Shown piece by piece: positions 8,146 through 14,989 of a stretch of DNA of 36,788 bases. The position numbers and the translations under genes were made by a program. The stretch lies in NCBI RefSeq assembly GCF_016793705.1, contig NZ_JAEULO010000060.1:1-36788 (forward strand). The letters are read 5' to 3'. The DNA comes from Tabrizicola sp. (lineage in GTDB: Bacteria; Pseudomonadota; Alphaproteobacteria; Rhodobacterales; Rhodobacteraceae). Each line of letters begins with the position of its first letter. Position 1 is the first letter of the stretch. The notes under the pieces were generated by a model that ran no database searches, had not been told where the DNA came from, and worked only from the letters and a program-made list of their open reading frames with translations.

Positions 8146-8756
8146 CCGACTGGCTTCTGGGGCTGGTGCCGCAGTATGGGCTGTGGCTCTTGGCCGCGAC
8201 CACCTTCCTGTCCTGCCTGGCCCTGCCCTTTCCGGCCTCGATCCTGATGCTGACCGCCGGGGGCTTTGCCGCGGCGGGGGATCTGGTGCTCTGGCAGGCA
8301 TTCGGCGCGGCGGCGGCGGGCGGGATCGCAGGGGACCAGCTGGGCTACTGGGCCGGGCGCGGCTTTGGCGCGACGGTGCTGTCGCGGCTCAGGCGCGACC
8401 CGGCGCGGGACAAGCTGCTGGCGCGGGCTGATGCGATGATGGACCGGCGCGGGGTGCTGGCGGTATTCTTCTCGCGCTGGCTGGTCAGTCCGCTGGGGCC
8501 CTACGTCAACCTGATTGCCGGGAGCACGTGTTATGGCTGGCCGCGCTTCACGGCGGCCGGGGTCGCGGGCGAAGCGGTCTGGGCGGGGCTTTACGTGGGC
8601 ACCGGCTATGGCTTTGCGGGCAATATCGAGGCGGCGAGCCAGGCGATCGGCTCGGCCCTGGGAATGATCGGCGGGGCGGGAGCGGTGCTGGCGCTGGGCT
8701 ACTGGCTTTTCAGCTCGACCGCGGGACAGGCAGCGTTGCGCGAAGGCGACGGTTGA
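8142..8756 (+). CDS. DedA-family membrane protein
   Basis: A 204-residue polytopic inner-membrane protein of the DedA/VTT superfamily, whose members are implicated in lipid flipping (undecaprenyl phosphate or phospholipid) and envelope homeostasis. Visible features are the first helix region 'FLSCLALPFPASILMLTAGGF', the 'GDQLGYWAGRGFG' motif and 'FFSRWLVSPLGPYVNLIAG', which resembles the conserved arginine-containing re-entrant loop. The final helix is 'GGAGAVLALGYWLF'. It sits between a 1-TM protein (4-bp overlap) and an M48 protease (13-bp gap), consistent with an envelope-related operon. Confidence 0.87.
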   Translation: MTDWLLGLVPQYGLWLLAATTFLSCLALPFPASILMLTAGGFAAAGDLVLWQAFGAAAAGGIAGDQLGYWAGRGFGATVLSRLRRDPARDKLLARADAMMDRRGVLAVFFSRWLVSPLGPYVNLIAGSTCYGWPRFTAAGVAGEAVWAGLYVGTGYGFAGNIEAASQAIGSALGMIGGAGAVLALGYWLFSSTAGQAALREGDG

Positions 8757-8769
8757 CTATATCCGGGCC

Positions 8770-9453
8770 ATGACCAAGCTTCTGCCGCTGATCCTTGTCG
8801 TCGTCTACGCCTTCCTGATGATGCGCTTTTCGGTCTGGCGCACACGGAAGCTGCTGGACGAACGCTCGGTCCCCCTGACCGATCCCTCGATCACCCGGCT
8901 GGCCGACCGGATGGCAGCGGCGATGGGGATCCCGGAGATCAAGGTGCGGGTGTTCGAGGTGGAGCCGGTCAACGGGCTGGCGGCACCGGACGGGCGGATC
9001 TTCCTGACACGCGGCTTCCTGAACCGCAAAGCGCGCGGCGAGGTGACGGCAGAGGAGTTGGCGACGGTGATCGCGCATGAGATGGGCCATGTGGCGCAGG
9101 GGCACATGCGGCGGCGGATGATCGACTTCACCGGGCAGAACGCAGTCTTCGTGATGCTCTCGGCGCTGCTGAGCCGGTTCCTGCCCTTCATCGGGGTCTG
9201 GATCGCCAACCTGATCTCGACCGCGCTGATGGCAAGGCTGTCGCGGCGGGACGAGTTCGAGGCGGATGCTTATGCGACGGCGCTGCTGATCAAGGCGGGG
9301 ATCGGGACGGAACCGCAGAAGTCGCTCTTCCGGAAGCTGGGCGCGCTGACGCAGGGCCATGCCGAGGGGATTCCGGCCTGGCTTCTGAGCCATCCGCATG
9401 TCGAGGAGCGGATCGCCGCCATCGAGGCGAACGAGGCGCGGTGGGTGGGGTGA
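8770..9453 (+). CDS. M48-family zinc metalloprotease (HtpX-like)
   Basis: A 227-residue membrane-anchored zinc protease. The N-terminal segment LLPLILVVVYAFLMM is a membrane helix. The active site HEMGH occupies residues 103-107, with E104 as catalytic base, and the third zinc ligand is E164 in 'RRDEFEADAYA'. A second hydrophobic stretch (FLPFIGVWIANLISTALM) separates them, as in HtpX. M48 proteases of this type degrade or process membrane and periplasmic proteins under envelope stress. It is the last gene of the plus-strand run and is followed by a hairpin. Confidence 0.9.
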   Translation: MTKLLPLILVVVYAFLMMRFSVWRTRKLLDERSVPLTDPSITRLADRMAAAMGIPEIKVRVFEVEPVNGLAAPDGRIFLTRGFLNRKARGEVTAEELATVIAHEMGHVAQGHMRRRMIDFTGQNAVFVMLSALLSRFLPFIGVWIANLISTALMARLSRRDEFEADAYATALLIKAGIGTEPQKSLFRKLGALTQGHAEGIPAWLLSHPHVEERIAAIEANEARWVG

Positions 9454-9458
9454 GGGGG

Positions 9459-9480
9459 AAATTCCTTGCTTAGGGAATTT
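9459..9480. terminator. Hairpin between convergent M48 and PIN genes
   Basis: aaattcc (9459-9465) and ggaattt (9474-9480) form a 7-bp AT-rich stem around an 8-nt loop, directly between the stops of two convergent genes. It may serve both directions, but no T-tract is strong. Confidence 0.4.
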
Positions 9481-9485
9481 GGATT

Positions 9486-10028
9486 CTAGAGGCCCATCGC
9501 CTTCGCCAGCCGGTAAAGCCGCGCGCGTTTCAGGAGGGGTTTCAGCGCGACGGGCTGGCCGGAGATCGCCTCGGCCTTGGCGCGCACGGTTTCGACGATC
9601 CCGGTCATCGCCTCGGGGTGGCGCGAGTGAAGTTCCCACAGGAAGCCGTCGGGATCACGGCGGGTCACGCCTTCGGCGGCGAGGATGTGGCCGGGGAAGT
9701 CCTGCGCGTTGAAGGTGACGATCGCGTCGGCGCCGCTGGCGATGGCGGTGGCGAGGACGTGGCGGTCGTTCGGATCGGGGAGGAGGAGGCGGGCCTCGAT
9801 CGGCGGCTGTTCGCGGATCAGGCCGCGCGGGAAGCTGGCGCGAAGCGTTGCGGCCTCTCCCTCGGCAATCGCCGGGGCGGCGGGGCCGAGCTTGGCGGTC
9901 GCCAGCACCCATTCGCGCAGGATGCGGTCGGAGAAGACCGGCTGGTAGAGGCCCGCCTCAGCCGCGCCTTGCAGGATTTCGCGCAGGACGGTGGGGTAAA
10001 GGACGCAGGCGTCGAGGACTGCCTTCAT
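9486..10028 (-). CDS. PIN-domain protein (RSP_2648-type family)
   Basis: A 180-residue PIN-fold protein, so probably a metal-dependent ribonuclease. The acidic residues expected for the active site are present: D6 (AVLDACVLYP), E39, D85/D88 in 'LPDPNDRH' and D110 in 'VTFNAQDFP'. Toxin VapC proteins are about 130 residues, and this one carries a 60-residue C-terminal extension and has no antitoxin gene beside it. A housekeeping RNA-processing role is therefore more likely than a toxin-antitoxin system. It overlaps the RNA methyltransferase gene by 4 bp (ATGA). From memory, this pairing is conserved in Rhodobacteraceae. Confidence 0.82.
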   Translation of the reverse strand: MKAVLDACVLYPTVLREILQGAAEAGLYQPVFSDRILREWVLATAKLGPAAPAIAEGEAATLRASFPRGLIREQPPIEARLLLPDPNDRHVLATAIASGADAIVTFNAQDFPGHILAAEGVTRRDPDGFLWELHSRHPEAMTGIVETVRAKAEAISGQPVALKPLLKRARLYRLAKAMGL

Positions 10029-11248
10029 CCGTCCAGCCGGAAGGCCAGCGCCTTGAGATAGGAGGATTCGGCCAGTTGCGGCAGGACCGGATGGTCGGGG
10101 CCGGCAAAGCCGGTGTGGATGATCTGGCCGCGCCGTCCTCCGCGCCCGATGCCGCGGGCGCTGGCGTTACGGAAGGCTGGCAGGTCGGCGGCATGGGAGC
10201 AGGAACAGAGCACCAGATAGCCTCCCGGCGCGACGAGGGGCGCGGCCAGGCGGGCGATGCGTTCATAGGCGCGCAGGCCCGCCTCCAGCGCGGGTTTCGC
10301 TGGCGCGAAGGCGGGCGGGTCGCAGATCACCACATCGAAGCGCGCGCTTTCCTGACCCAAAGCCTCCAGCACCTCGAAGGCGTCACCCTGCCGGGTGGCG
10401 AAGCGGTCGGCGAAACCGGAGGCCTTTGCCCCCTGCCCCGCCAGCACCAGCGCCGGAGCGGAGGCATCGACGGCCAGCGCCGAGACCGCGCCGCCCGCAA
10501 GAGCGGCCAGAGCGAAACCGCCGACATGGCTGAAGACATCCAGAACCTTCGCCCCTTGGGCCAGCCGGGCGGCGAAGGCGTGGTTCTCGCGCTGGTCGAA
10601 GAAGAGGCCGGTCTTCTGGCCGCCCATCAGGTCGGCCATGTAGGTGGCGCCGTTCATCGGCACCGGGATCGGGGCGGTCGGCGCGTTTCCGTGGACGACG
10701 GCAATCTCCTCGGTCAGGCCTTCAAGGCCACGCGCCCGGCCGGAGCCGTTCTTGATCACCGTCGCGACGCCCGTCACTGCGACCAGCGCTGCCACCAGAT
10801 CGGCGAGCGCCGCCTCGGCCCAGGCGGCGTTGGGCTGGACCACGGCGACCTCGCCGAAGCGGTCGATCACCACGCCGGGGAGGCCATCGGATTCGGCATG
10901 GACGAGGCGGTAGAAGGGCTGCGGATAGAGCCGGGCGCGGTGGGCGAGCGCCTTCGCCAGCCGCGTGGCAAACCAGTCCCGGTTGATCACCGCTTCGGGG
11001 TCGCGGTCCAGCATCCGGGCGATGATCTTCGATTTCACGTTGACGGTGACGAGGCCCAGGGGGCGCCGCTCGCCATCCTCCAGCACCGCCAGCGCGCCGG
11101 AGGCCAGCGCTTGCGTGCGCCGGTCGGTCACCAGTTCGTCGGCATAGACCCAAGGAAAGCCGTGGCGGATCGCCCGCGCCTCGGCCTTTGGTTTCAGGCG
11201 CACGACCGGATGGGCGCGGGGTGCGGCGGCGTCATCGGTCGAAGTCAT
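10025..11248 (-). CDS. RlmI-like class I SAM-dependent rRNA methyltransferase
   Basis: A 407-residue enzyme with an N-terminal PUA-like RNA-binding domain ('LKPKAEARAIRHGFPWVYAD'), a linker domain and a Rossmann methyltransferase domain. Signatures are 'GGQKTGLFFDQRENH', the SAM-binding 'VLDVFSHVGGFALAAL', 'VICDPPAFAPAKPALEAG' and the catalytic-region 'LVLCSCSH'. This is the architecture of RlmI (23S m5C1962 methyltransferase), but the exact target nucleotide in this organism is not established. It is upstream of and coupled to the PIN-domain gene, so the two may act in the same RNA pathway. Confidence 0.87.
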   Translation of the reverse strand: MTSTDDAAAPRAHPVVRLKPKAEARAIRHGFPWVYADELVTDRRTQALASGALAVLEDGERRPLGLVTVNVKSKIIARMLDRDPEAVINRDWFATRLAKALAHRARLYPQPFYRLVHAESDGLPGVVIDRFGEVAVVQPNAAWAEAALADLVAALVAVTGVATVIKNGSGRARGLEGLTEEIAVVHGNAPTAPIPVPMNGATYMADLMGGQKTGLFFDQRENHAFAARLAQGAKVLDVFSHVGGFALAALAGGAVSALAVDASAPALVLAGQGAKASGFADRFATRQGDAFEVLEALGQESARFDVVICDPPAFAPAKPALEAGLRAYERIARLAAPLVAPGGYLVLCSCSHAADLPAFRNASARGIGRGGRRGQIIHTGFAGPDHPVLPQLAESSYLKALAFRLDG

Positions 11249-11311
11249 GCGGGTCCCCTTCCGGCCTTGGTCAGGGCCCCCGCATAGCCGCTTTCGCGTC
11301 CGCCCGGAAGG

Positions 11312-11674
11312 TTACTTCAACTCGACCTGCATGGCGATGTTCGACGAGACATAAAGGTAGTCAGGCTGGCCGGGGTTGCTGTTGGTCTGGGTCGAGACGC
11401 TGATCCCCGTGATGACGCAGCTTTTCGCGATGCTGTCGAGCAGCACCCGGCATTCATCGACCGAACGCGCGTAGAGGTCGCGGCGATGGGCATCCTCCTC
11501 GGCCTGCCGCGCGGCACGGTCCGACCCGACCAGCGGCAGGTTCAGGCTGATCGAGGTGTTGAACATGATTCCCATAGCAGCATCGCCGGGAAGCGCGGTG
11601 GTGGCGTCCTGAGCTTGGGCAAGCGGGGCGCCAAGGAGGAGGGCGGTCGAAAGGACGGGGAGGGCAAGACGCAT
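11312..11674 (-). CDS. Secreted small protein of unknown function
   Basis: A 120-residue protein with a clear Sec signal peptide: MRLALPVLSTALLLGAPLAQ ending near AQA-QD, so it should be periplasmic. The mature part contains 'SVDECRVLLDSIAKSCVITG' with two cysteines that could form a disulfide, then a beta-rich 'QPDYLYVSSNIAMQVELK' tail. I recall similar proteins in Rhodobacteraceae but no function. The start is supported by ggag 8-11 nt upstream. It lies 63 bp upstream of the methyltransferase gene on the same strand, so it may be co-transcribed. Confidence 0.7.
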   Translation of the reverse strand: MRLALPVLSTALLLGAPLAQAQDATTALPGDAAMGIMFNTSISLNLPLVGSDRAARQAEEDAHRRDLYARSVDECRVLLDSIAKSCVITGISVSTQTNSNPGQPDYLYVSSNIAMQVELK

Positions 11675-11928
11675 GGCGGGGCTCCATCACTGATGGGGAA
11701 GTGTCGCCGATGCAGTGGCGGGGCGCAACGCGGAAGGGGTGGCGCGGCAGCGCGGAATACCCGACCACCCTGCCCCGGCCTGGCGAGGTGAGGAAGTCGG
11801 TTGGCTTTTGGGCCGCGGGCGGTAAAGATTCGGCCAGCCCTCGGCCCTTCCCGTGCCGATGGTTGCGCGACCGGCGCCAATTCCCGTTCTGACCGCCCGA
11901 CGGGGCCGCACGGGATGCCGAATGGTGG

Positions 11929-11957
11929 TTGTTAGCGCTAACAGTGAATGGTATAGG
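11929..11957 (+). promoter_or_regulatory. edd promoter
   Basis: TTGTTA (11929-11934), a 17-bp spacer and TATAGG (11952-11957) precede the edd ATG by 35 bp. The -35 box overlaps the operator, so repressor binding should block polymerase. Confidence 0.55.
11930..11943. promoter_or_regulatory. LacI/GntR-type operator of the edd-eda genes
   Basis: TGTTAGCGCTAACA is a perfect 14-bp palindrome with the central CG typical of LacI-family regulators. It fits the gluconate regulator GntR consensus and, as I recall, the motif of CceR, the LacI-family regulator of Entner-Doudoroff genes in Rhodobacter sphaeroides. No such regulator gene is in the window. It overlaps the -35 element of edd, implying repression. 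Confidence 0.7.
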
Positions 11958-11992
11958 GGGCCCCGAGCCCAGCCAGCAAGCCGGAGGACGCC

Positions 11993-13798
11993 ATGCCCCT
12001 TCACCCGACCATCGCCCGCGTCACCGACCGGATCCGCGCGCGGTCCGAAACCTCGCGCGGGCAGTATCTGGAGCGGATGGGTAAGGCGGTGGCGAAAGGC
12101 CCGGTGCGCGCGCATCTGAGCTGCGGCAACCAGGCCCATGCCTATGCGGCGATGGGCGAGGCGAAGGGGGCGCTGGCCGAGGCGAAGGTGGCGAACCTGG
12201 GGATCGTGACGGCCTATAACGACATGCTGTCGGCGCACCAGCCCTATGAGCGCTACCCGGAGCTGATCCGGGCAGCTGCGGCGAAAGCGGGGGTGACGGT
12301 GCAGGTGGCGGGCGGGGTCCCGGCGATGTGCGACGGGGTCACGCAAGGACAACCGGGGATGGAGCTGTCGCTCTTCTCCCGCGACGTGATCGCCCTGGCG
12401 GCGGGGGTGGCGCTGAGCCACGACTGCTTCGATGCGGCGCTGTATCTGGGCGTCTGCGACAAGATCGTGCCCGGCCTGGTGATGGCGGCGGCGACATTCG
12501 GCCATGTGCCTGCGGTCTTCGTGCCGGCAGGGCCGATGACGAGCGGCATCCCGAACGACGAGAAGAGCAGGGTCAGGAACGCCTGGGCCGAGGGGCGGGC
12601 GACGCGGGAAGAGCTGATGGCGGCGGAGATGGCGAGCTATCACGGGCCGGGGACCTGCACCTTCTACGGCACGGCCAACACCAACCAGATGCTGATGGAG
12701 TTCATGGGCCTGCACCTGCCGGGGGCGAGTTTCGTGAACCCCGGCACGCCCTTGCGCGAGGCGCTGACGGTGGCGGCGGTGGAGCGGGCGGCGGCGATCA
12801 CCGCGCTGGGGAACGATTTCCGCCCGGCGGGCGAGATCCTGGACGAGCGGGCCTATGTGAACGGCATCGTCGGGCTGATGGCGACGGGGGGGTCGACGAA
12901 CCTTGTGCTGCACCTGCCCGCCATGGCGCGGGCGTCGGGGGTGCTGCTCGACTTGCAGGATTTCGCGGATTTGTCGGAGGCGGTGCCGCTGATGGCGAAG
13001 GTCTATCCGAACGGGCTCGCCGACGTGAACCATTTCCACGCGGCGGGAGGGTTGCAGTTCCTGATCGGGCAGTTGCTGGATGCGGGCTTGCTGCATGGCG
13101 ATGCGAAGACGATTGCGGGCGACGGGCTGGCCGCCTACCGGCAGGAGCCGGTGCTGGAGGGCGGGCGGCTCGGCTGGCGTGCGGGGCCGGAGCGCAGCCT
13201 GAACGACAGGATAGTGCGCCCGGCGGCGGAGCCTTTCGCGGCGCAAGGGGGGCTGAAGCTTCTGTCGGGCAACCTTGGGCGCGGAGTGATCAAGGTCTCG
13301 GCGGTGGCGCCGGAGCGGCATGTGATCGAGGCGCCCGCACGGGTGTTTCCGTCGCAGGACGCGGTGAAGGCGGCGTTCCGGGCGGGGGAGTTCACGGCGG
13401 ATACCGTGGTGGTGGTGCGCTTCCAGGGGCCGCAGGCGAACGGGATGCCGGAGCTGCATTCGCTGACGCCCACGCTCTCGGTGTTGCAGGACCGGGGCCT
13501 GAAAGTGGCGCTGGTGACGGATGGCCGGATGTCGGGCGCAAGCGGCAAAGTCCCGGCGGCGATCCATGTCACGCCCGAAGCTGCCGCCGGTGGACCTCTG
13601 GCGCGGCTCCGCGACGGGGATATGGTGCGGCTGGATGCGGTGGCGGGGACGCTGACGGTGCTGGCCCCCGATTTCGATGCCCGCGCGCCTATAGTCGCCG
13701 ACCTCTCCGCCAACGAACACGGGATCGGGCGCGAGTTGTTCGCCGCCTTCCGCCGCCATGCCGGCCCCGCCGATACAGGGGCGGCGCTGGTTCTTTAA
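11993..13798 (+). CDS. edd: 6-phosphogluconate dehydratase
   Basis: A 601-residue Edd, a member of the ILVD/EDD family. It dehydrates 6-phosphogluconate to 2-keto-3-deoxy-6-phosphogluconate (KDPG) in the Entner-Doudoroff pathway and carries an oxygen-sensitive 4Fe-4S cluster. Conserved segments include '[16 protein letters not shown]', '[20 protein letters not shown]', '[20 protein letters not shown]', '[19 protein letters not shown]' and '[19 protein letters not shown]'. The cysteines expected to hold the cluster are present. Length is normal for the family. It starts after ccggagg, and expression is probably controlled by the palindrome at 11930-11943. The eda gene follows 271 bp downstream, an unusually wide gap holding an inverted-repeat element. 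Confidence 0.97.
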   Translation: MPLHPTIARVTDRIRARSETSRGQYLERMGKAVAKGPVRAHLSCGNQAHAYAAMGEAKGALAEAKVANLGIVTAYNDMLSAHQPYERYPELIRAAAAKAGVTVQVAGGVPAMCDGVTQGQPGMELSLFSRDVIALAAGVALSHDCFDAALYLGVCDKIVPGLVMAAATFGHVPAVFVPAGPMTSGIPNDEKSRVRNAWAEGRATREELMAAEMASYHGPGTCTFYGTANTNQMLMEFMGLHLPGASFVNPGTPLREALTVAAVERAAAITALGNDFRPAGEILDERAYVNGIVGLMATGGSTNLVLHLPAMARASGVLLDLQDFADLSEAVPLMAKVYPNGLADVNHFHAAGGLQFLIGQLLDAGLLHGDAKTIAGDGLAAYRQEPVLEGGRLGWRAGPERSLNDRIVRPAAEPFAAQGGLKLLSGNLGRGVIKVSAVAPERHVIEAPARVFPSQDAVKAAFRAGEFTADTVVVVRFQGPQANGMPELHSLTPTLSVLQDRGLKVALVTDGRMSGASGKVPAAIHVTPEAAAGGPLARLRDGDMVRLDAVAGTLTVLAPDFDARAPIVADLSANEHGIGRELFAAFRRHAGPADTGAALVL

Positions 13799-13832
13799 AC
13801 TTCGGGCCGTGTGCCCGGGGCCGACCGTCGCT

Positions 13833-14021
13833 GCCTCCGGCGGGGATATTTTAACCAGTATGAAAGGAATGGTGGTGCATCTTCTGGATACAGTACAGGC
13901 GGGGACGCCGATGACCGTCCAGTGTGAAAGGCCCCCTGCCTCCTCCCGGAAACGGGCCCGAGGTGGGGGGTCAGCGCCGCCCTTGCGCTTTCATACTGGT
14001 GCAAATATCCCCGCCGGAGGC
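13833..14021. repeat. 189-bp element with 34-bp inverted terminal arms between edd and eda
   Basis: The left arm (13833-13866) begins GCCTCCGGCGGGGATATTT. The right arm (13988-14021) is its reverse complement with 32 of 34 positions matching. The 121-bp interior has no convincing gene. The outer part matches a short repeat also seen at 27091-27124 (shared core GGGATATTTGCA with the right arm). It could be a MITE-like element or two head-to-head copies of a dispersed repeat. No target duplication was seen. Confidence 0.75.
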
Positions 14022-14069
14022 TCCCGCAGCATCCACTTCCCCGACGCCGGGGCCTGAAGGAGCCTGACC

Positions 14070-14717
14070 ATGAACCCCGCCCAGCAATCCAGCGAAGCCG
14101 CGAAGATCTGCCGCCTTGCCCCCGTCGTCCCCGTGCTGGTGATCGACGATCTTTCTCATGCGAAACCGCTCGCCGAAGCGCTGGTGGCGGGCGGTTTGCC
14201 CGCGCTGGAGGTGACGCTGCGCACGGCCTGCGCGCTCGATGCGATCCGGGCGATGGCGGAGGTGCCGGGAGGGATCGTCGGGGCGGGCACGCTGCTGACA
14301 CCGGCGGATGTAAAGGCGGCGAAGGCGGCGGGGGCGCGGTTCGGGGTATCGCCGGGCGCGACGGAGCGGATCATCGCGGCTTGCGAGGACGAGGGCCTGC
14401 CGCTGTTGCCGGGGGCTGCCACCGCGTCGGAGATCATGGCGCTGCTGGAGAAGGGCTATACGGTGCAGAAGTTCTTCCCGGCGGAGCAGGCGGGCGGCGC
14501 GGCTTACCTCAAGTCCATCGGCTCGCCGATTCCGCAGGTCAGCTTCTGCCCGACCGGCGGGATCAGCCTGAAGATCGCGCCGGATTACCTGGCCCTGAAG
14601 AACGTCCTCTGCGTCGGCGGCAGTTGGGTCGCGCCGAAGGAGGCGATGGCGAAGGGCGACTGGGCGGCGATCACCGCGCTTGCGCGCGAGGCGGCCGCCC
14701 TGCCCCGCAGCCTTTAG
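14070..14717 (+). CDS. eda: KDPG aldolase (2-dehydro-3-deoxy-6-phosphogluconate aldolase)
   Basis: A 215-residue class I aldolase that splits KDPG into pyruvate and glyceraldehyde-3-phosphate, completing the Entner-Doudoroff pathway begun by Edd upstream. The Schiff-base lysine is K134 in 'VQKFFPAEQAGG'. E47 and R51 in 'ALEVTLRT' match the catalytic and phosphate-binding positions of E. coli Eda, and 'FCPTGGIS' and 'LCVGGSWVAP' form the substrate pocket. The ATG has gaagga about 10 nt upstream. The stop TAG overlaps the stop of the convergent gene by 4 bp. Confidence 0.96.
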   Translation: MNPAQQSSEAAKICRLAPVVPVLVIDDLSHAKPLAEALVAGGLPALEVTLRTACALDAIRAMAEVPGGIVGAGTLLTPADVKAAKAAGARFGVSPGATERIIAACEDEGLPLLPGAATASEIMALLEKGYTVQKFFPAEQAGGAAYLKSIGSPIPQVSFCPTGGISLKIAPDYLALKNVLCVGGSWVAPKEAMAKGDWAAITALAREAAALPRSL

Positions 14718-14989
14718 CCAGTCAGGCCCTGCCGCCCGATCCGCCCGCCCCGGCGGCGCGGGGCCTGGGGTTCGGTGAGGGCCTGTTGCAGGACGGTGGA
14801 CATCGGGTGGCCGGGGTCGGGTAGCGCATAGGTTGCGATCAGCACCCGCACGGCATCGGCGACCGGGCGCCCGACCGGGATCGACAGCGCCCAGTCCATG
14901 AAGATCGACCGGCATTCGCCGGGGGTGATCCCCTCGATCCGGTAGCTTTCCCGCACCAGCCCCTTCGGGTCGGCCTCAGCCAGTTCCAT
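14714..14989 (-). CDS. Hypothetical small protein downstream of glnE
   Basis: A 91-residue soluble protein (MELAEADPKGLVRESYRIEG...) with a conserved-looking core 'GECRSIFMDWALSIPVG' and a basic tail. I recall similar proteins in Rhodobacteraceae but no function. The start is the ATG at 14989 because ggggaga lies 6 nt upstream; an ATG 5 codons earlier lacks a site. It overlaps the glnE 3' end by 14 bp, so it is probably translated together with glnE, hinting at a nitrogen- or acid-related task. Its stop overlaps the eda stop by 4 bp. Confidence 0.7.
   Translation of the reverse strand: MELAEADPKGLVRESYRIEGITPGECRSIFMDWALSIPVGRPVADAVRVLIATYALPDPGHPMSTVLQQALTEPQAPRRRGGRIGRQGLTG

Larger units (their letters stand above)
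11675..11992. other. 318-bp divergent intergenic region before edd
   Basis: No gene was seen here. Near the minus-strand gene it holds a 13-bp dyad (ccatcactgatgg, 11684-11696). Near edd it holds the operator at 11930-11943 and the promoter at 11929-11957. The middle is GC-rich sequence without recognisable structure. Confidence 0.6.

Noticed and set aside
9486-10028. Toxin-antitoxin module from the PIN-domain gene
   Set aside because: No small antitoxin gene precedes it; the protein is longer than VapC and is coupled to an RNA methyltransferase gene.
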